Assembly: GCF_030209445.1 (NCBI RefSeq)
Contig: NZ_JARVSD010000029.1
Coordinates: forward strand, 1 to 64,000
DNA: 64,000 nt
Source of the DNA: Promicromonospora sp. MEB111
GTDB lineage: Bacteria; Actinomycetota; Actinomycetes; Actinomycetales; Cellulomonadaceae
Reading direction: 5' to 3'
The notes below the pieces were generated by a model that saw only the letters and a program-made list of their open reading frames with translations, ran no database searches and was not told the origin of the DNA. Shown one piece after another: positions 7,975 through 15,814 of this stretch. The first letter of the stretch is position 1. Every line of letters starts with the position of its first letter. Position numbers and translations under genes: made by a program.

Positions 7975-8934
7975 ATGTCACGCACACCGATCGACATCAC
8001 CGTGCCGAGCCTGGCCGGGAAGCGCGCGCTGGTCACCGGAGCGAGCGACGGGATGGGGCTGGGCATGGCGACCCGGCTGGCCGCGGCCGGCGCCGAGGTG
8101 GTCATGCCCGTGCGCAACCCGCGCAAGGGCGAGGCGGCGGTCGCCGCCATCCGGCGCACGGTGCCCGACGCGCGGCTCTCGCTGCGCACGCTCGACCTGT
8201 CCTCCCTGGACTCTGTGGCGGCGCTGGGTGACACCCTGCGCGAGGAGGGCCGGCCGATCCACGTGATGATCAACAACGCCGGCGTCATGCGGCCGCCGAC
8301 CCGCCAGACCACCGCCGACGGGTTCGAGCTGCAGACGGGTACCAACCACCTGGGCCACTTCGCGCTGGTCGGTCATCTGCTCCCGCTGCTGCGCGACGGC
8401 GGCGCGCGCGTCACCTCGCAGGTCAGCGTCGCGGCGCGGCGCGGCAGCATCAACTGGGACGACCTGAACTGGGAGCGCTCGTACGACGGCATGGACGCCT
8501 ACGCGCAGTCCAAGATCGCGTTCGGCCTGTTCGGACTGGAGCTGGAGCGCCGCAGCCGGACCCACGGCTGGGGTCTCACCAGCAACCTCTCCCACCCCGG
8601 CGTCGCGCCCACCAGCCTCCTGGCCGCGCGTCCCGAGCTCGGCCGGAGCACCGACACGCCCGCGGTCCGGCTGATCCGTGCGCTCTCGGCCCGCGGCATC
8701 CTGGTCGGTACCGTCGAGACCGCGAAGCTGCCCGCCCTCATGGCCGCGACCGACCCCGCGGCCAGGCCCGGCGCCCTCTACGGGCCGAGCGGCCCCGGCA
8801 ACCTCGGCGGCCGGCCCGCCGAGCAGGCGATGTACGGGCCGCTGCGCAGCGCCGAGGAGGCCGCGCGCGTCTGGGAGGCGTCGGAGCGGCTCACGGGGGT
8901 TCGGTTCGCGGCGGCGGTGGGCGACAACTCGTGA
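7975..8934 (+). CDS. Short-chain dehydrogenase/reductase (SDR) family oxidoreductase
   Basis: 319 aa from the ATG at 7975, preferred over the GTG at 7969 because AGGGAG then sits 8 bases upstream. The classical SDR layout is visible: TGASDGMG cofactor-binding turn (about 20-27), NNAGV (about 97-101), catalytic YAQSK (Y and K of YxxxK, about 175-179), then a long retinol-dehydrogenase-like C-terminal substrate loop. The usual catalytic Ser position reads [11 protein letters not shown]. It is likely an NAD(P)-dependent oxidoreductase of a small hydrophobic carbonyl or alcohol. It is expressed divergently from, and probably controlled by, the XRE gene. Substrate unknown. Confidence 0.92.
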   Translation: MSRTPIDITVPSLAGKRALVTGASDGMGLGMATRLAAAGAEVVMPVRNPRKGEAAVAAIRRTVPDARLSLRTLDLSSLDSVAALGDTLREEGRPIHVMINNAGVMRPPTRQTTADGFELQTGTNHLGHFALVGHLLPLLRDGGARVTSQVSVAARRGSINWDDLNWERSYDGMDAYAQSKIAFGLFGLELERRSRTHGWGLTSNLSHPGVAPTSLLAARPELGRSTDTPAVRLIRALSARGILVGTVETAKLPALMAATDPAARPGALYGPSGPGNLGGRPAEQAMYGPLRSAEEAARVWEASERLTGVRFAAAVGDNS

Positions 8935-8968
8935 GCCCGGCCGTCCTGCCGTCGCCGTGCCCGGACCG

Positions 8969-9008
8969 GTCGGACGCTCAGCTCTCCCGGGTGGCCTGAG
9001 CGTCCGAC
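8969..9008. terminator. Bidirectional hairpin between SDR and MDMPI-fold gene
   Basis: Perfect 13-base arms GTCGGACGCTCAG (8969-8981) and its complement (8996-9008) enclose a 14-base loop between two convergent stops. Confidence 0.8.
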
Positions 9009-9015
9009 ACGGTGC

Positions 9016-9720
9016 TCAGCGGGCGGGCGTCGACGACGGCCACGGTCCCAGCTCGGGCAGGTCGCCCGGCAGCGGCGTCGCCGGGACCCGTCCGGCCAGC
9101 CAGGCGGTGACGTCGCGCGGGTCGCCGGCGACGTCGTCCACGGACACGCCGTCGGGCAGCCGGACGGCCAGGAACTCGCGGAGGTGGGCGCACAGCGCGT
9201 CGTCCCACGTCTCGTACCCGACCTCCTGCGTGGTGCCGGCCAGCGCGTCGACCGAGTGGATGCGCACCTCGCGCCACCAGGCGAGCAGGCAGCCGGACAG
9301 CGGCCCGCCGCGATACCCGCTCGGGGCCTCCCACAGCGGCGAGCCGGGCTGCGGCCAGGCCTCGGCCAGGCTGTCGCGGAGGTCGCCGAGGACGGTCAGG
9401 TGCTCGGCCACGGTGCGTCCGGCGCCCGCCTCGATCCCCGCGCTGCGGGCCTCCGGGCTGGCGTAGACCGGCACCACCTCGCCGCGCTCGGCGGCCCGCG
9501 CCTGCCCGAGCATCGCCGTGGCCAGGCCCGCGACGTGCGCGAGCACGTGCCCTCGGGTCCAGCCGTCCAGGGTCGACGGCCCGGCGAGGTCGTCGGCGTT
9601 CAGCCGCCCGACGGCGGACAGGAGCGCGTCCAGCCCCGCCGCCGCGTCGGCACGGGCGTGGGCGATCAGGCCGGTGCTCGGGCCGGTGCTCGCCGGGGTG
9701 GTGCGTGGGAGGGTCGTCAC
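9016..9720 (-). CDS. Maleylpyruvate isomerase-family (DinB-fold) mycothiol-dependent enzyme
   Basis: 234 aa with GTG start. The N-terminal four-helix DinB/MDMPI fold is indicated by LDGWTRGHVLAHVAGLA (about 51-67), whose His residues are the family's metal ligands, and by WWREVRIHSVD (about 148-158), which supplies the third. A short C-terminal domain follows. Members transfer or remove mycothiol, the actinobacterial low-molecular-weight thiol, on maleylpyruvate or xenobiotics. With no catabolic cluster around, the true substrate cannot be read. A second, divergent member lies at 50438-51178. Confidence 0.85.
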   Translation of the reverse strand: MTTLPRTTPASTGPSTGLIAHARADAAAGLDALLSAVGRLNADDLAGPSTLDGWTRGHVLAHVAGLATAMLGQARAAERGEVVPVYASPEARSAGIEAGAGRTVAEHLTVLGDLRDSLAEAWPQPGSPLWEAPSGYRGGPLSGCLLAWWREVRIHSVDALAGTTQEVGYETWDDALCAHLREFLAVRLPDGVSVDDVAGDPRDVTAWLAGRVPATPLPGDLPELGPWPSSTPAR

Positions 9721-9777
9721 GGGGGTATCCCTTCGTCGGGGCCGATCTGTTCGGCGGCCTGTCAGGCGTGCGTGCGT

Positions 9778-9821
9778 GTGTCAGCCGCACAGGTCGCCCG
9801 GGTGACCTGTACGTCTGACAC
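9778..9821 (-). terminator. Hairpin terminator downstream of pdxH
   Basis: Nested arms: GTGTCAG (9778-9784) with CTGACAC (9815-9821), and ACAGGTC (9789-9795) with GACCTGT (9804-9810). It lies between the pdxH stop and the next gene's start. Confidence 0.7.
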
Positions 9822-9847
9822 GTCGGCTGAGGCGGGCGAGCGGCCGG

Positions 9848-10501
9848 TCAGGGCCACAGCAGGCCGGTCGACCAGCCGTCGGCCGTCGCCCGGTACAGCA
9901 GCCGCGTGTGCGGGCCGTCGTCCGGCGCCTGCCAGAACTCGACCTCGGTCGGCGCGAGCACGTACGCGGTCCAGTCCGGGGCAGCCAGCCCGGGGTCGGC
10001 GGTGACCGTGCGCAGCGCCTCGGCGAACGCGTCCGCGTACTCCTCCTGCGACCCGAGCGGCTCGCTCTGGTGGTTCACCAACCCCGCGGCGCGCGACAGG
10101 TCCGGCCGTGCGAGGAAGTCCGCCCGGCTCGCCTCCGCCCCGGCCGACGCCGCCGTGCCCGTCACCTTGACCTGGCGGCCCAGCTCCGGCCAGAAGAACG
10201 TCAGCGCGGCGTTCGGGTTCGCCGCCAGGTCGCGCCCCTTGGGCCCCGTGGACTGCGACGCGAACCACCAGCCGTCCGCCGTCACGTCCTTGAGCACCAG
10301 CGTGCGGGCGTGGACCCGCCCGGCGGCGTCCGCCGTCGACAGCGTCGCGGCCTGCGGGGCCAGCAGCCCGCCGTCGATCGCCTGCTCGATCCACGTCACG
10401 AACAGGTCGTGCGGGGTGGACGGCGCGGCCGCGGTGTCGAGGACCGGCAGCCCCGGCCGGGCAAAGGTGGGCAGCGCGCGCAGGCGCTCGCGGAGTGTCA
10501 C
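9848..10501 (-). CDS. pdxH: Pyridoxamine/pyridoxine 5'-phosphate oxidase
   Basis: 217 aa, normal for PdxH. It oxidises PNP or PMP to pyridoxal 5'-phosphate using FMN and oxygen. ARTLVLKDV (about 64-72) and FASQSTGPKGRDLAANP (about 79-95) are the FMN phosphate-binding stretches; WTAYVLAPTEVEFWQ (about 178-192) and the final LLxP-type ending match the family C-terminus. The GTG start at 10501 overlaps the TetR stop (GTGA), so the pair is translationally coupled. TetR-pdxH coupling is unusual and could place PLP synthesis, or an atypical flavin reductase of this fold, under effector control. Confidence 0.88.
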   Translation of the reverse strand: MTLRERLRALPTFARPGLPVLDTAAAPSTPHDLFVTWIEQAIDGGLLAPQAATLSTADAAGRVHARTLVLKDVTADGWWFASQSTGPKGRDLAANPNAALTFFWPELGRQVKVTGTAASAGAEASRADFLARPDLSRAAGLVNHQSEPLGSQEEYADAFAEALRTVTADPGLAAPDWTAYVLAPTEVEFWQAPDDGPHTRLLYRATADGWSTGLLWP

Positions 10502-11106
10502 GAGTTCTCCTTCTGGTTCGGCGGGCTCTGGTTCAGCGTGCCCTGGTGCGGCGGGTCCTGGTTCAGCAGGCCGACGAAGCCGCGCACCGCGGCGTCGAGC
10601 GCGCCGGGATCCCGCGTGGCCCGGGCCAGGACGTACCCGCCCTGGATGATGGCGAGGGCGGCGTGCGCACGGTCGCGGGCGACGTCGTCGGGCAGCCCGG
10701 TCTCGCGGAAGATCTGCGTGACGGCGCCGAGCAGCCGCACGAAGTAGGCGGTCACCACGTCGTGCAGGCCGTCGTCGTCCATCACTGCCTGGTCGGCGGT
10801 GAGGCGGCCGATCTTGCAGCCGGCCAGCGCCTCGCGCGGCCGTTCGAGGTAGGCGACGAGGCGTTCGACGGCGGGGGAGTCGCCGCCGAGCGTGCGCATC
10901 GCGCGCGTCAGCGCGTCGTCCACGGTGGCGCCGACGGCGGTCACGGCGAGGTCGTGCTTGGTGGGGAAGTGGTGGTACAGGCTGCCCTGCCCGACGCCGG
11001 ACGCCGCCAGCACGGCGCGCGGGCTCGTGGGCCCGACCCCCTGGGCGGCGAAGAGATCCTGCGCGGCGCCGACGAGCCGCTCACGTGCGGATGTGCTGCT
11101 GCTCAT
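10498..11106 (-). CDS. TetR/AcrR-family transcriptional regulator
   Basis: 202 aa from the ATG at 11106. The HTH spans about residues 8-55 (ARERLVGAAQDLFAAQG, GSLYHHFPTKHDL), followed by a helical ligand domain containing the CKIGRLTADQAV element of a TetR C-terminal subfamily. A palindrome at 11112-11137 overlaps the TATGGT -10 box (11113-11118), which sits six bases from the ATG. This gives a compact, probably leaderless, autorepressed promoter controlling both this gene and pdxH. The C-terminus is Asn/Gln/Pro-rich (NQDPPHQG, NQSPPNQ), an unusual low-complexity tail. Confidence 0.92.
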   Translation of the reverse strand: MSSSTSARERLVGAAQDLFAAQGVGPTSPRAVLAASGVGQGSLYHHFPTKHDLAVTAVGATVDDALTRAMRTLGGDSPAVERLVAYLERPREALAGCKIGRLTADQAVMDDDGLHDVVTAYFVRLLGAVTQIFRETGLPDDVARDRAHAALAIIQGGYVLARATRDPGALDAAVRGFVGLLNQDPPHQGTLNQSPPNQKENS

Positions 11107-11111
11107 GCCCG

Positions 11112-11137
11112 CACCATACCTACCTCCAGGTATGGTG
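11112..11137. promoter_or_regulatory. TetR operator overlapping a leaderless promoter
   Basis: Perfect 9-base arms CACCATACC (11112-11120) and GGTATGGTG (11129-11137) flank an 8-base centre. The minus-strand -10 box TATGGT (11113-11118) is inside the left arm, and N6 separates it from the ATG at 11106. Confidence 0.75.
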
Positions 11138-11161
11138 CCAACCTCGGACGGCCAGAGCATG

Positions 11162-11216
11162 CGTCGAGATCTGGTGGCGCACGGTCAGGTCCCGGTGCGG
11201 CCACCAGATCTCGACG
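11162..11216 (-). terminator. Long hairpin downstream of the SCO4848-like gene
   Basis: Perfect 17-base arms (11162-11178 and 11200-11216) continue inward as GCAC/GTGC with a one-base bulge. It lies between the SCO4848-like stop and the TetR promoter. Confidence 0.8.
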
Positions 11217-11219
11217 ACG

Positions 11220-11447
11220 TCAGAGGAGGGTGAGCACGCCCAGCACGCCCAGCACGCCGACCGCGAGGGCCAGGGCGAGCGAGACCCCGATGAGCACGCT
11301 GTGCACGGTGAGGAACGTCGTGGCCCGGCCGTCGGCGTCGCGCGAGCGGGGGTCGGCGACGATGCGCTGCCAGAACCGCGGCCAGATGAGCAGGTTCCAC
11401 AGCGCGGTGACGATGAGTACGACGGACCAGCCGACAGGAATATCCAC
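11220..11447 (-). CDS. SCO4848-like small membrane protein
   Basis: 75 aa from GTG at 11447. Two hydrophobic segments (WSVVLIVTALWNLLIWPRF and TVHSVLIGVSLALALAVGVL) flank a short polar loop with PRSRDADGRATTFLTVH, which matches the actinobacterial SCO4848 family of two-helix membrane proteins of unknown function. A longer ATG start at 11561 exists, but its extra residues are not family-like. GATAAT at 11454-11459 lies six bases before the GTG, so the mRNA may be leaderless. No further function can be inferred. Confidence 0.7.
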   Translation of the reverse strand: MDIPVGWSVVLIVTALWNLLIWPRFWQRIVADPRSRDADGRATTFLTVHSVLIGVSLALALAVGVLGVLGVLTLL

Positions 11448-11595
11448 CCGCCGATTATCCGCCGCGCCAAACACGGCCCCGACGCGCCCCCGAGGGCGCT
11501 CGAGCACAGCGGTTGCTGCCAGGCGGACGCCGGTCGTGGCAGGAAGTGCTGTGGTCAACACCGTCCGGCTGGAGGCGGGCGCCGGCCGGCGTGGG

Positions 11596-12801
11596 TCAGA
11601 AGTAGTCGCGGACGTGGACCTGGCGGCCCGCGAACAGCGCGGTCAGGACGGCGTCGTGGTCCGCCGGGCCGGTGAGGTGGCCCGCGATCCGCAGGTTCGC
11701 CGCCGACTGCGCGCCCGGGTACAGCAGCGCCAGCCCGTTCGGGCTGAGCACAGGCCGCTCGTGGTGCGCGTCGTCGACGGCGACGTCGTCCCGCTCCAGA
11801 TGCGTGACGCCGTCCGAGACCGTGAGCGTCCAGGCGCCCGCGAGATCCTCCGCGCCCCGGACGGCGAACGGCACGCGGGCGCCCTCCAGCGGCGTCGCGA
11901 GCCCGCCCAGCGCACCGGCCACGTCCAGGACACGCAGCATGTACGGGTGGGCGGAGTGCACGGTCGTGGTCAGGTCGGGCAGCACCAACCACGCGGGATC
12001 CAGGCCCGACGTCGCCACGCGCGCCGTGCCGACCACCGTCGAGAAGCTGCCGAGGGTGCGCCACAGGGCCCGGGCGGCGTCGGGCGTCAGCGCGACGAGG
12101 TCGTCGATCTCCATGACCGTCGTGGCCGGCGTGTACCCCTCGCCGCGGGTCCAGCTCGCGAAGCCGACCACCTCGCCCGCGGTGTCGAGGGCCAGCGTGA
12201 CGCCCGTGTAGTCGGCGAAGAACTTCTCCGGCGGGGTCCAGAACGGCTTCTCCGCCCGCGAGACCGGCCCGTTCTGTGCCCCGGCCCAGCGGCGGTGCAC
12301 GGCGACGACGGCGTCGAAGTCGGCCGTCGCGGCCCGGCGGGTCACCACGCCGTCGGGCGCCGCCACCCGGTTCAGGTTCTGCAGCGGCACGTCGACGTCG
12401 TCGAACGAGCCGACCACCTCGTAACCCATTCGGCGGTAGATGCCCGGCGCGGACGGGAAGAGCGTGGAGAGGACGTCGCCCTGCTCGCGGGCCTCGTCGA
12501 GCGCGGTGCGGAACAGGCGCGCGAGGTGCCCGGAGCCGCGCCGCTCGGGCTCGACGGCGACCCCCGCCACGCCCGCCGTCGGCACGCGGGCGCCGTGGAA
12601 CCACGACGTGAACCCGTAGACGCGCAGACGGGCGGCCAGCCCGTCGCCGTCGAACGCACCCCACTCCCGAAAGCCCGAGGCGGCCCACTCCTCTGCCGTC
12701 GGGACCGCGCGGCCCCCGGCAGGCACGCCAAACGCCTCGCCGCCCAGCCGGGTGTAGTCGGGCTGGTCGGCGTACTCGATCCGGCGCACGGTGAGGGTCA
12801 T
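11596..12801 (-). CDS. Eis-like GNAT N-acetyltransferase
   Basis: 401 aa from the ATG at 12801. The length, the tandem GNAT domains plus a sterol-carrier-like C-terminal domain, and the C-terminal aromatic residue (RDYF) fit the Eis family, in which the terminal carboxylate and a Tyr of the N-domain serve catalysis. Visible are the acetyl-CoA loop VEPERRGSGHLARLF (about 86-100) and PGIYRRMGYEVVG with the candidate catalytic Tyr. Mycobacterial Eis acetylates aminoglycosides and protein lysines; the substrate here is not known. TAGGGT with N7 before the ATG indicates a leaderless mRNA. Monocistronic. Confidence 0.88.
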   Translation of the reverse strand: MTLTVRRIEYADQPDYTRLGGEAFGVPAGGRAVPTAEEWAASGFREWGAFDGDGLAARLRVYGFTSWFHGARVPTAGVAGVAVEPERRGSGHLARLFRTALDEAREQGDVLSTLFPSAPGIYRRMGYEVVGSFDDVDVPLQNLNRVAAPDGVVTRRAATADFDAVVAVHRRWAGAQNGPVSRAEKPFWTPPEKFFADYTGVTLALDTAGEVVGFASWTRGEGYTPATTVMEIDDLVALTPDAARALWRTLGSFSTVVGTARVATSGLDPAWLVLPDLTTTVHSAHPYMLRVLDVAGALGGLATPLEGARVPFAVRGAEDLAGAWTLTVSDGVTHLERDDVAVDDAHHERPVLSPNGLALLYPGAQSAANLRIAGHLTGPADHDAVLTALFAGRQVHVRDYF

Positions 12802-12808
12802 GCAGGCG

Positions 12809-12814
12809 ACCCTA
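12809..12814 (-). promoter_or_regulatory. Leaderless -10 box of the Eis-like gene (TAGGGT, N7, ATG)
   Basis: Minus-strand TAGGGT is followed by seven bases and the ATG at 12801. Confidence 0.6.
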
Positions 12815-12874
12815 GGCAACGGGTGAGGGAGCGGGCGAGCCCAAAAGAAGGACAGCTCAGGCTCTGCTTGTCTG

Positions 12875-13044
12875 GCGACTGAGCCTGCGGCTCCGCTGCG
12901 GGCGCGTGCCTCGTCCCTCGGCCCGCACCCTCCGCTGCGCCTCCGGCACAGTCTCTACGGATCGCGACTGAGCCTGCGGCTCCGCTGCGGGCGCGTGCCT
13001 CGTCCCTCGGCCCGCACCCTCCGCTGCGCCTCCGGCTCAGTCGC
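12875..13044. repeat. Tandem duplicated GC-rich hairpin unit (89-base period)
   Basis: A 79-base block at 12875-12953 recurs at 12964-13042 with a mismatch in the closing arm. The second copy is a proper stem-loop closed by GCGACTGAGCC (12964-12974) and GGCTCAGTCGC (13034-13044). It contains the stop of the GNAT gene ending at 13037, so it probably terminates that gene. The first copy has a degraded right arm (GGCACAG). Confidence 0.85.
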
Positions 13045-13672
13045 CGAAGTACGCGACCTGGTCCTCCGCCGGGTGCGGGCGCAGCAACGGGGTGCGCGTG
13101 ACCTCCAGCGGTTCGGGCGTGAGCAGGCCTTGCAGCTCGGCGTCGGCGGTGCGGTTGCCGGGGGCGAGGCCGTCGTCGGCCACGAGGTCGCGCTGGAACA
13201 GGACGGCGTCGCGCCAGGCGCCCAGCTTCCAGCCGATCTTCTCGAACGAGCCCGCGCGCTGGAACCCGACCGCCTCGTGCAGCGCGATCGCGGGGTCGTT
13301 CGGCAGCACGATGCTCGCGACGACGCGGTGGTAGCCGCGGCGCGCGAGCCGCGCCAGGAGCGCCTCGTACAGGGCGCGGCCTCCGCCGACACGCTGGTGC
13401 TCCGTCGCGACGTAGACGTTGGTCTCGAGCGTCCACCGGAACGTCGGACGGTCCGCGAACGGCTTGGCGTAGGCGAAGCCCACGACCGTGCCGTGCGACT
13501 CCAGCACCAGCCACGTCTCGCGGCCGAAGAAGCGCTCGATGCGGCGCGTCATCTCGCGGGCGTCCGGCGGGCGGGTCTCGAACGTCGCCGCCGAGTCGGC
13601 GACGAAGGGGGCGTAGATGGCGGCGCAGGCTGCGGCGTCGTCGGGAGTCGCGACGCGGACGATGCTGTCCAT
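13037..13672 (-). CDS. PAT-like GNAT N-acetyltransferase
   Basis: 211 aa from the ATG at 13672, with AAAGGAT upstream. It follows the phosphinothricin-acetyltransferase (PAT/Bar, MnaT) pattern: IRVAT-like start, AAACAAIYAPFV (about 13-24), SAATFETRPPDAREM, then the acetyl-CoA loop EHQRVGGGRALYEALL (about 91-106) and ALHEAVGFQRAGSFEKIGWK. Relatives detoxify phosphinothricin-like amino acids or methionine sulfone/sulfoximine. A C-terminal extension of about 45 aa beyond the usual 165-170 is present. The neighbour at 13749 is a paralogue in the same orientation, 76 bases upstream. Confidence 0.88.
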   Translation of the reverse strand: MDSIVRVATPDDAAACAAIYAPFVADSAATFETRPPDAREMTRRIERFFGRETWLVLESHGTVVGFAYAKPFADRPTFRWTLETNVYVATEHQRVGGGRALYEALLARLARRGYHRVVASIVLPNDPAIALHEAVGFQRAGSFEKIGWKLGAWRDAVLFQRDLVADDGLAPGNRTADAELQGLLTPEPLEVTRTPLLRPHPAEDQVAYFGD

Positions 13673-13748
13673 GCACGGATCCTTTCGTGTTCCGTGCGGC
13701 CAGGATGATCGCAACACTGAATTGACGGCGACCGGCCGAGCGGGTAGA

Positions 13749-14288
13749 TCAGCCGGGCTCGCCGGCTGGCGGCGCGTCCCCGAGCCCGGGCGCCAGGTCC
13801 TTCTGCAGCCGCATGACGTCGTGCCACCGGCCGTGCTTCCAGCCGATCTGGTGGAACGTGCCGACCACCTCGAACCCGAGGGCGGTGTGCAGGCCCAGGC
13901 TGGCCTCGTTCGGCAGGGCCAGGCCTGCCACCAGCCGGCGGAAGCCGCGCGCGGAGAGCCGGTCGAAGAGCTCCTCGTACAGTGCACGGCCCGCGCCCGT
14001 CCGGCGTCGGCCCTGCTGGAGGTAGACGCTGGTCTCGGCCGACCAGCGGTAGGCCTCGCGCGGCGAGTAGGGCGCGGCGTACGCGAAGCCGACGACGTCG
14101 GTCGTGCCCGCCTCCAGGGCGACGAGCCACGCGTGGCCGGCCGAGTAGCTCGCGATGCGCCGCGCCATCTCCTCGGCGTCCGGCGGCTCGGACTCGAAGC
14201 TGATGTGGGTCTCGCGCACGTAGTAGGAGTAGATGTCGGCGCACGCCGCGGCGTCGTCGAGGGTCGCGGGGCGGATCGTCAGGTCCAT
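13749..14288 (-). CDS. PAT-like GNAT N-acetyltransferase, paralogue of the next gene downstream
   Basis: 179 aa from the ATG at 14288. Same architecture as the gene at 13037: AAACADIYSYYVRETHISFESEPPD near the N-terminus (given here as two stretches of the N-lobe), acetyl-CoA loop GRRRTGAGRALYEELF (about 92-107), and GLHTALGFEVVGTFHQIGWK. The two genes are tandem and co-directional, most simply explained by duplication and divergence. It is divergent from an MFS exporter at 14407, a typical resistance-type grouping. The exact acceptor amine is unknown. Confidence 0.88.
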   Translation of the reverse strand: MDLTIRPATLDDAAACADIYSYYVRETHISFESEPPDAEEMARRIASYSAGHAWLVALEAGTTDVVGFAYAAPYSPREAYRWSAETSVYLQQGRRRTGAGRALYEELFDRLSARGFRRLVAGLALPNEASLGLHTALGFEVVGTFHQIGWKHGRWHDVMRLQKDLAPGLGDAPPAGEPG

Positions 14289-14393
14289 GGGGCGATCGTG
14301 CCGGATGTTCGGGCGTGGTCGGGACACGACGGGGTCGAGGCCGGCTGCCTCGGGCGAAATCCTGGCGGCGGGGCGGTTGTCGGTGGCCGGGCA

Positions 14394-14399
14394 TAGCGT
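14394..14399 (+). promoter_or_regulatory. Leaderless -10 box of MFS gene (TAGCGT, N7, GTG)
   Basis: TAGCGT lies seven bases before the GTG at 14407. Confidence 0.6.
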
Positions 14400-14406
14400 G
14401 AGGCCC

Positions 14407-15795
14407 GTGACCACACTCCAGAGACGAGTCCTCGTCGTCGCCGTCCTCGGCTCCTTCGTATCGTTCCTCGACGGCACGGTGGTGAGCGTCGCCCTGCCCG
14501 CGATCGCGGACGAGCTGGCGGGGCCCGGCATGGAGGCGCTGCCCCTGCAGCAGTGGGTCGTGGACGCGTACCTGATCACCCTCGGCGCGCTGATGCTCGT
14601 GGCCGGTTCGATCTCCGACGTCTACGGCCGGCGCCGCGTGCTGGCCGCCGGGCTCGTCGGGTTCGCCCTCGCCTCCATCCTGTGCGCCGTCGCGCCCACC
14701 GGTCCCTTCCTCGTGCTCGCGCGTGCCCTGCAGGGGGTGGCCGGTGCCCTGCTGGTGCCGAGCTCCCTGGCGCTGATCATCGCGACGTTCAGCGGCGAGG
14801 CGCAGTCCCGCGCGATCGGCCGGTGGACCGCGCTGACCACCAGCGCGATGATCGTGGGCCCGTTCGTGGGCGGCATGCTGGTGGACTTCGCATCGTGGCG
14901 CTGGGTGTTCTGGATCAACGTGCCCGTCATCGCCGTGACGCTCTGGCTCCTGCGCGGCGTCCCCGCCGCGGAGGGCGAGCCGGGCCGGCACATCGACGTG
15001 CCCGGCGCGATGCTGGCCGCGCTCGGCCTCGCGGGCGTGGTGTTCGGGCTGATCGAGGGGGAGCGGCTCGGCTGGACGTCGCCCGTCATCCTCGTCTCGA
15101 TCATCGCCGGCGCCGTGATGCTGGTGGCGTTCGTGCTCTACCAGCGGCGGGCGGCGGACCCGATGCTGCCGCTGCGCCTGTTCCGGGCGCGCAACTTCGC
15201 CTGGGGCAACCTGGCCACCACGGCGATCTACGGCGCGCTGTCGCTGGGCGGCTTCGTGCTCACCCTGTTCCTGCAGCAGGTCGCGGGGTACTCCGCCACC
15301 GCGTCCGGGGTGGCGCAGCTGCCGACGACGATCGCGATGATCGCCCTGTCGGCATGGTTCGGCACGCTCGCCGGCCGGTACGGGCCGCGGCTCTTCATGA
15401 CCGTGGGGCCGATCGTGGCCGGGGTCGGCTACCTGCTCATGCTCGCCATGGACGAGACCGCGTACTACCCCACGCAGGTGCTGCCCGGTCAGCTCGTCTT
15501 CGGGCTCGGCCTCGCGATCACCGTGGCGCCCCTGACGGCCGCGATCCTGGGCGCCGTCCCGACGCACGACGCCGGCATCGGCTCCGCCGTGAACAACGCC
15601 GTGGCGCGCGTGGCGGGCCTGGTGACCGTGGCGTTCGCGGGGATCATCACGGGCGGCGTGCTCGACGTCGCGTCGTTCCACCGGGCCCTCCTGGTGACGG
15701 CGGGCCTCCTGTTCCTCGGCGGGCTGCTGTCGCTGGTGGGGATCCGGAACGTGCGTGGAGTAGATCCCGACGCAAACCTGGTCAAAACCAGTTAG
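14407..15795 (+). CDS. MFS transporter, DHA2 (EmrB/QacA-like, 14-helix) family
   Basis: 462 aa from GTG 14407, chosen for the leaderless promoter and because hydrophobic sequence starts at once (RRVLVVAVLGSFVSFLDGTV). The DHA2 motif LDGTVVSVALPAI (motif D1, about 22-34), DVYGRRRVL (motif A, about 77-85) and a mid-protein TSAMIVGPFVGGML (motif C) are visible, with about 13-14 hydrophobic spans. It is likely a proton-driven exporter of drugs or small metabolites. The following gene is a siderophore-interacting protein whose iron box overlaps this stop codon, so siderophore export is conceivable, but the box regulates only the downstream gene by position. Confidence 0.9.
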   Translation: MTTLQRRVLVVAVLGSFVSFLDGTVVSVALPAIADELAGPGMEALPLQQWVVDAYLITLGALMLVAGSISDVYGRRRVLAAGLVGFALASILCAVAPTGPFLVLARALQGVAGALLVPSSLALIIATFSGEAQSRAIGRWTALTTSAMIVGPFVGGMLVDFASWRWVFWINVPVIAVTLWLLRGVPAAEGEPGRHIDVPGAMLAALGLAGVVFGLIEGERLGWTSPVILVSIIAGAVMLVAFVLYQRRAADPMLPLRLFRARNFAWGNLATTAIYGALSLGGFVLTLFLQQVAGYSATASGVAQLPTTIAMIALSAWFGTLAGRYGPRLFMTVGPIVAGVGYLLMLAMDETAYYPTQVLPGQLVFGLGLAITVAPLTAAILGAVPTHDAGIGSAVNNAVARVAGLVTVAFAGIITGGVLDVASFHRALLVTAGLLFLGGLLSLVGIRNVRGVDPDANLVKTS

Positions 15796-15808
15796 GTATG
15801 CCTAACCT
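15792..15808 (+). promoter_or_regulatory. DtxR/IdeR iron box
   Basis: TTAGGTATGCCTAACCT is a near-consensus DtxR/IdeR box (family consensus TTAGGTTAGCCTAACCTAA). It lies 6 bases before the ATG at 15815 and includes the TAG stop (15793-15795) of the MFS gene. It predicts repression of the downstream gene by iron-loaded DtxR/IdeR. Confidence 0.88.
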
Positions 15809-15814
15809 CAGTGC

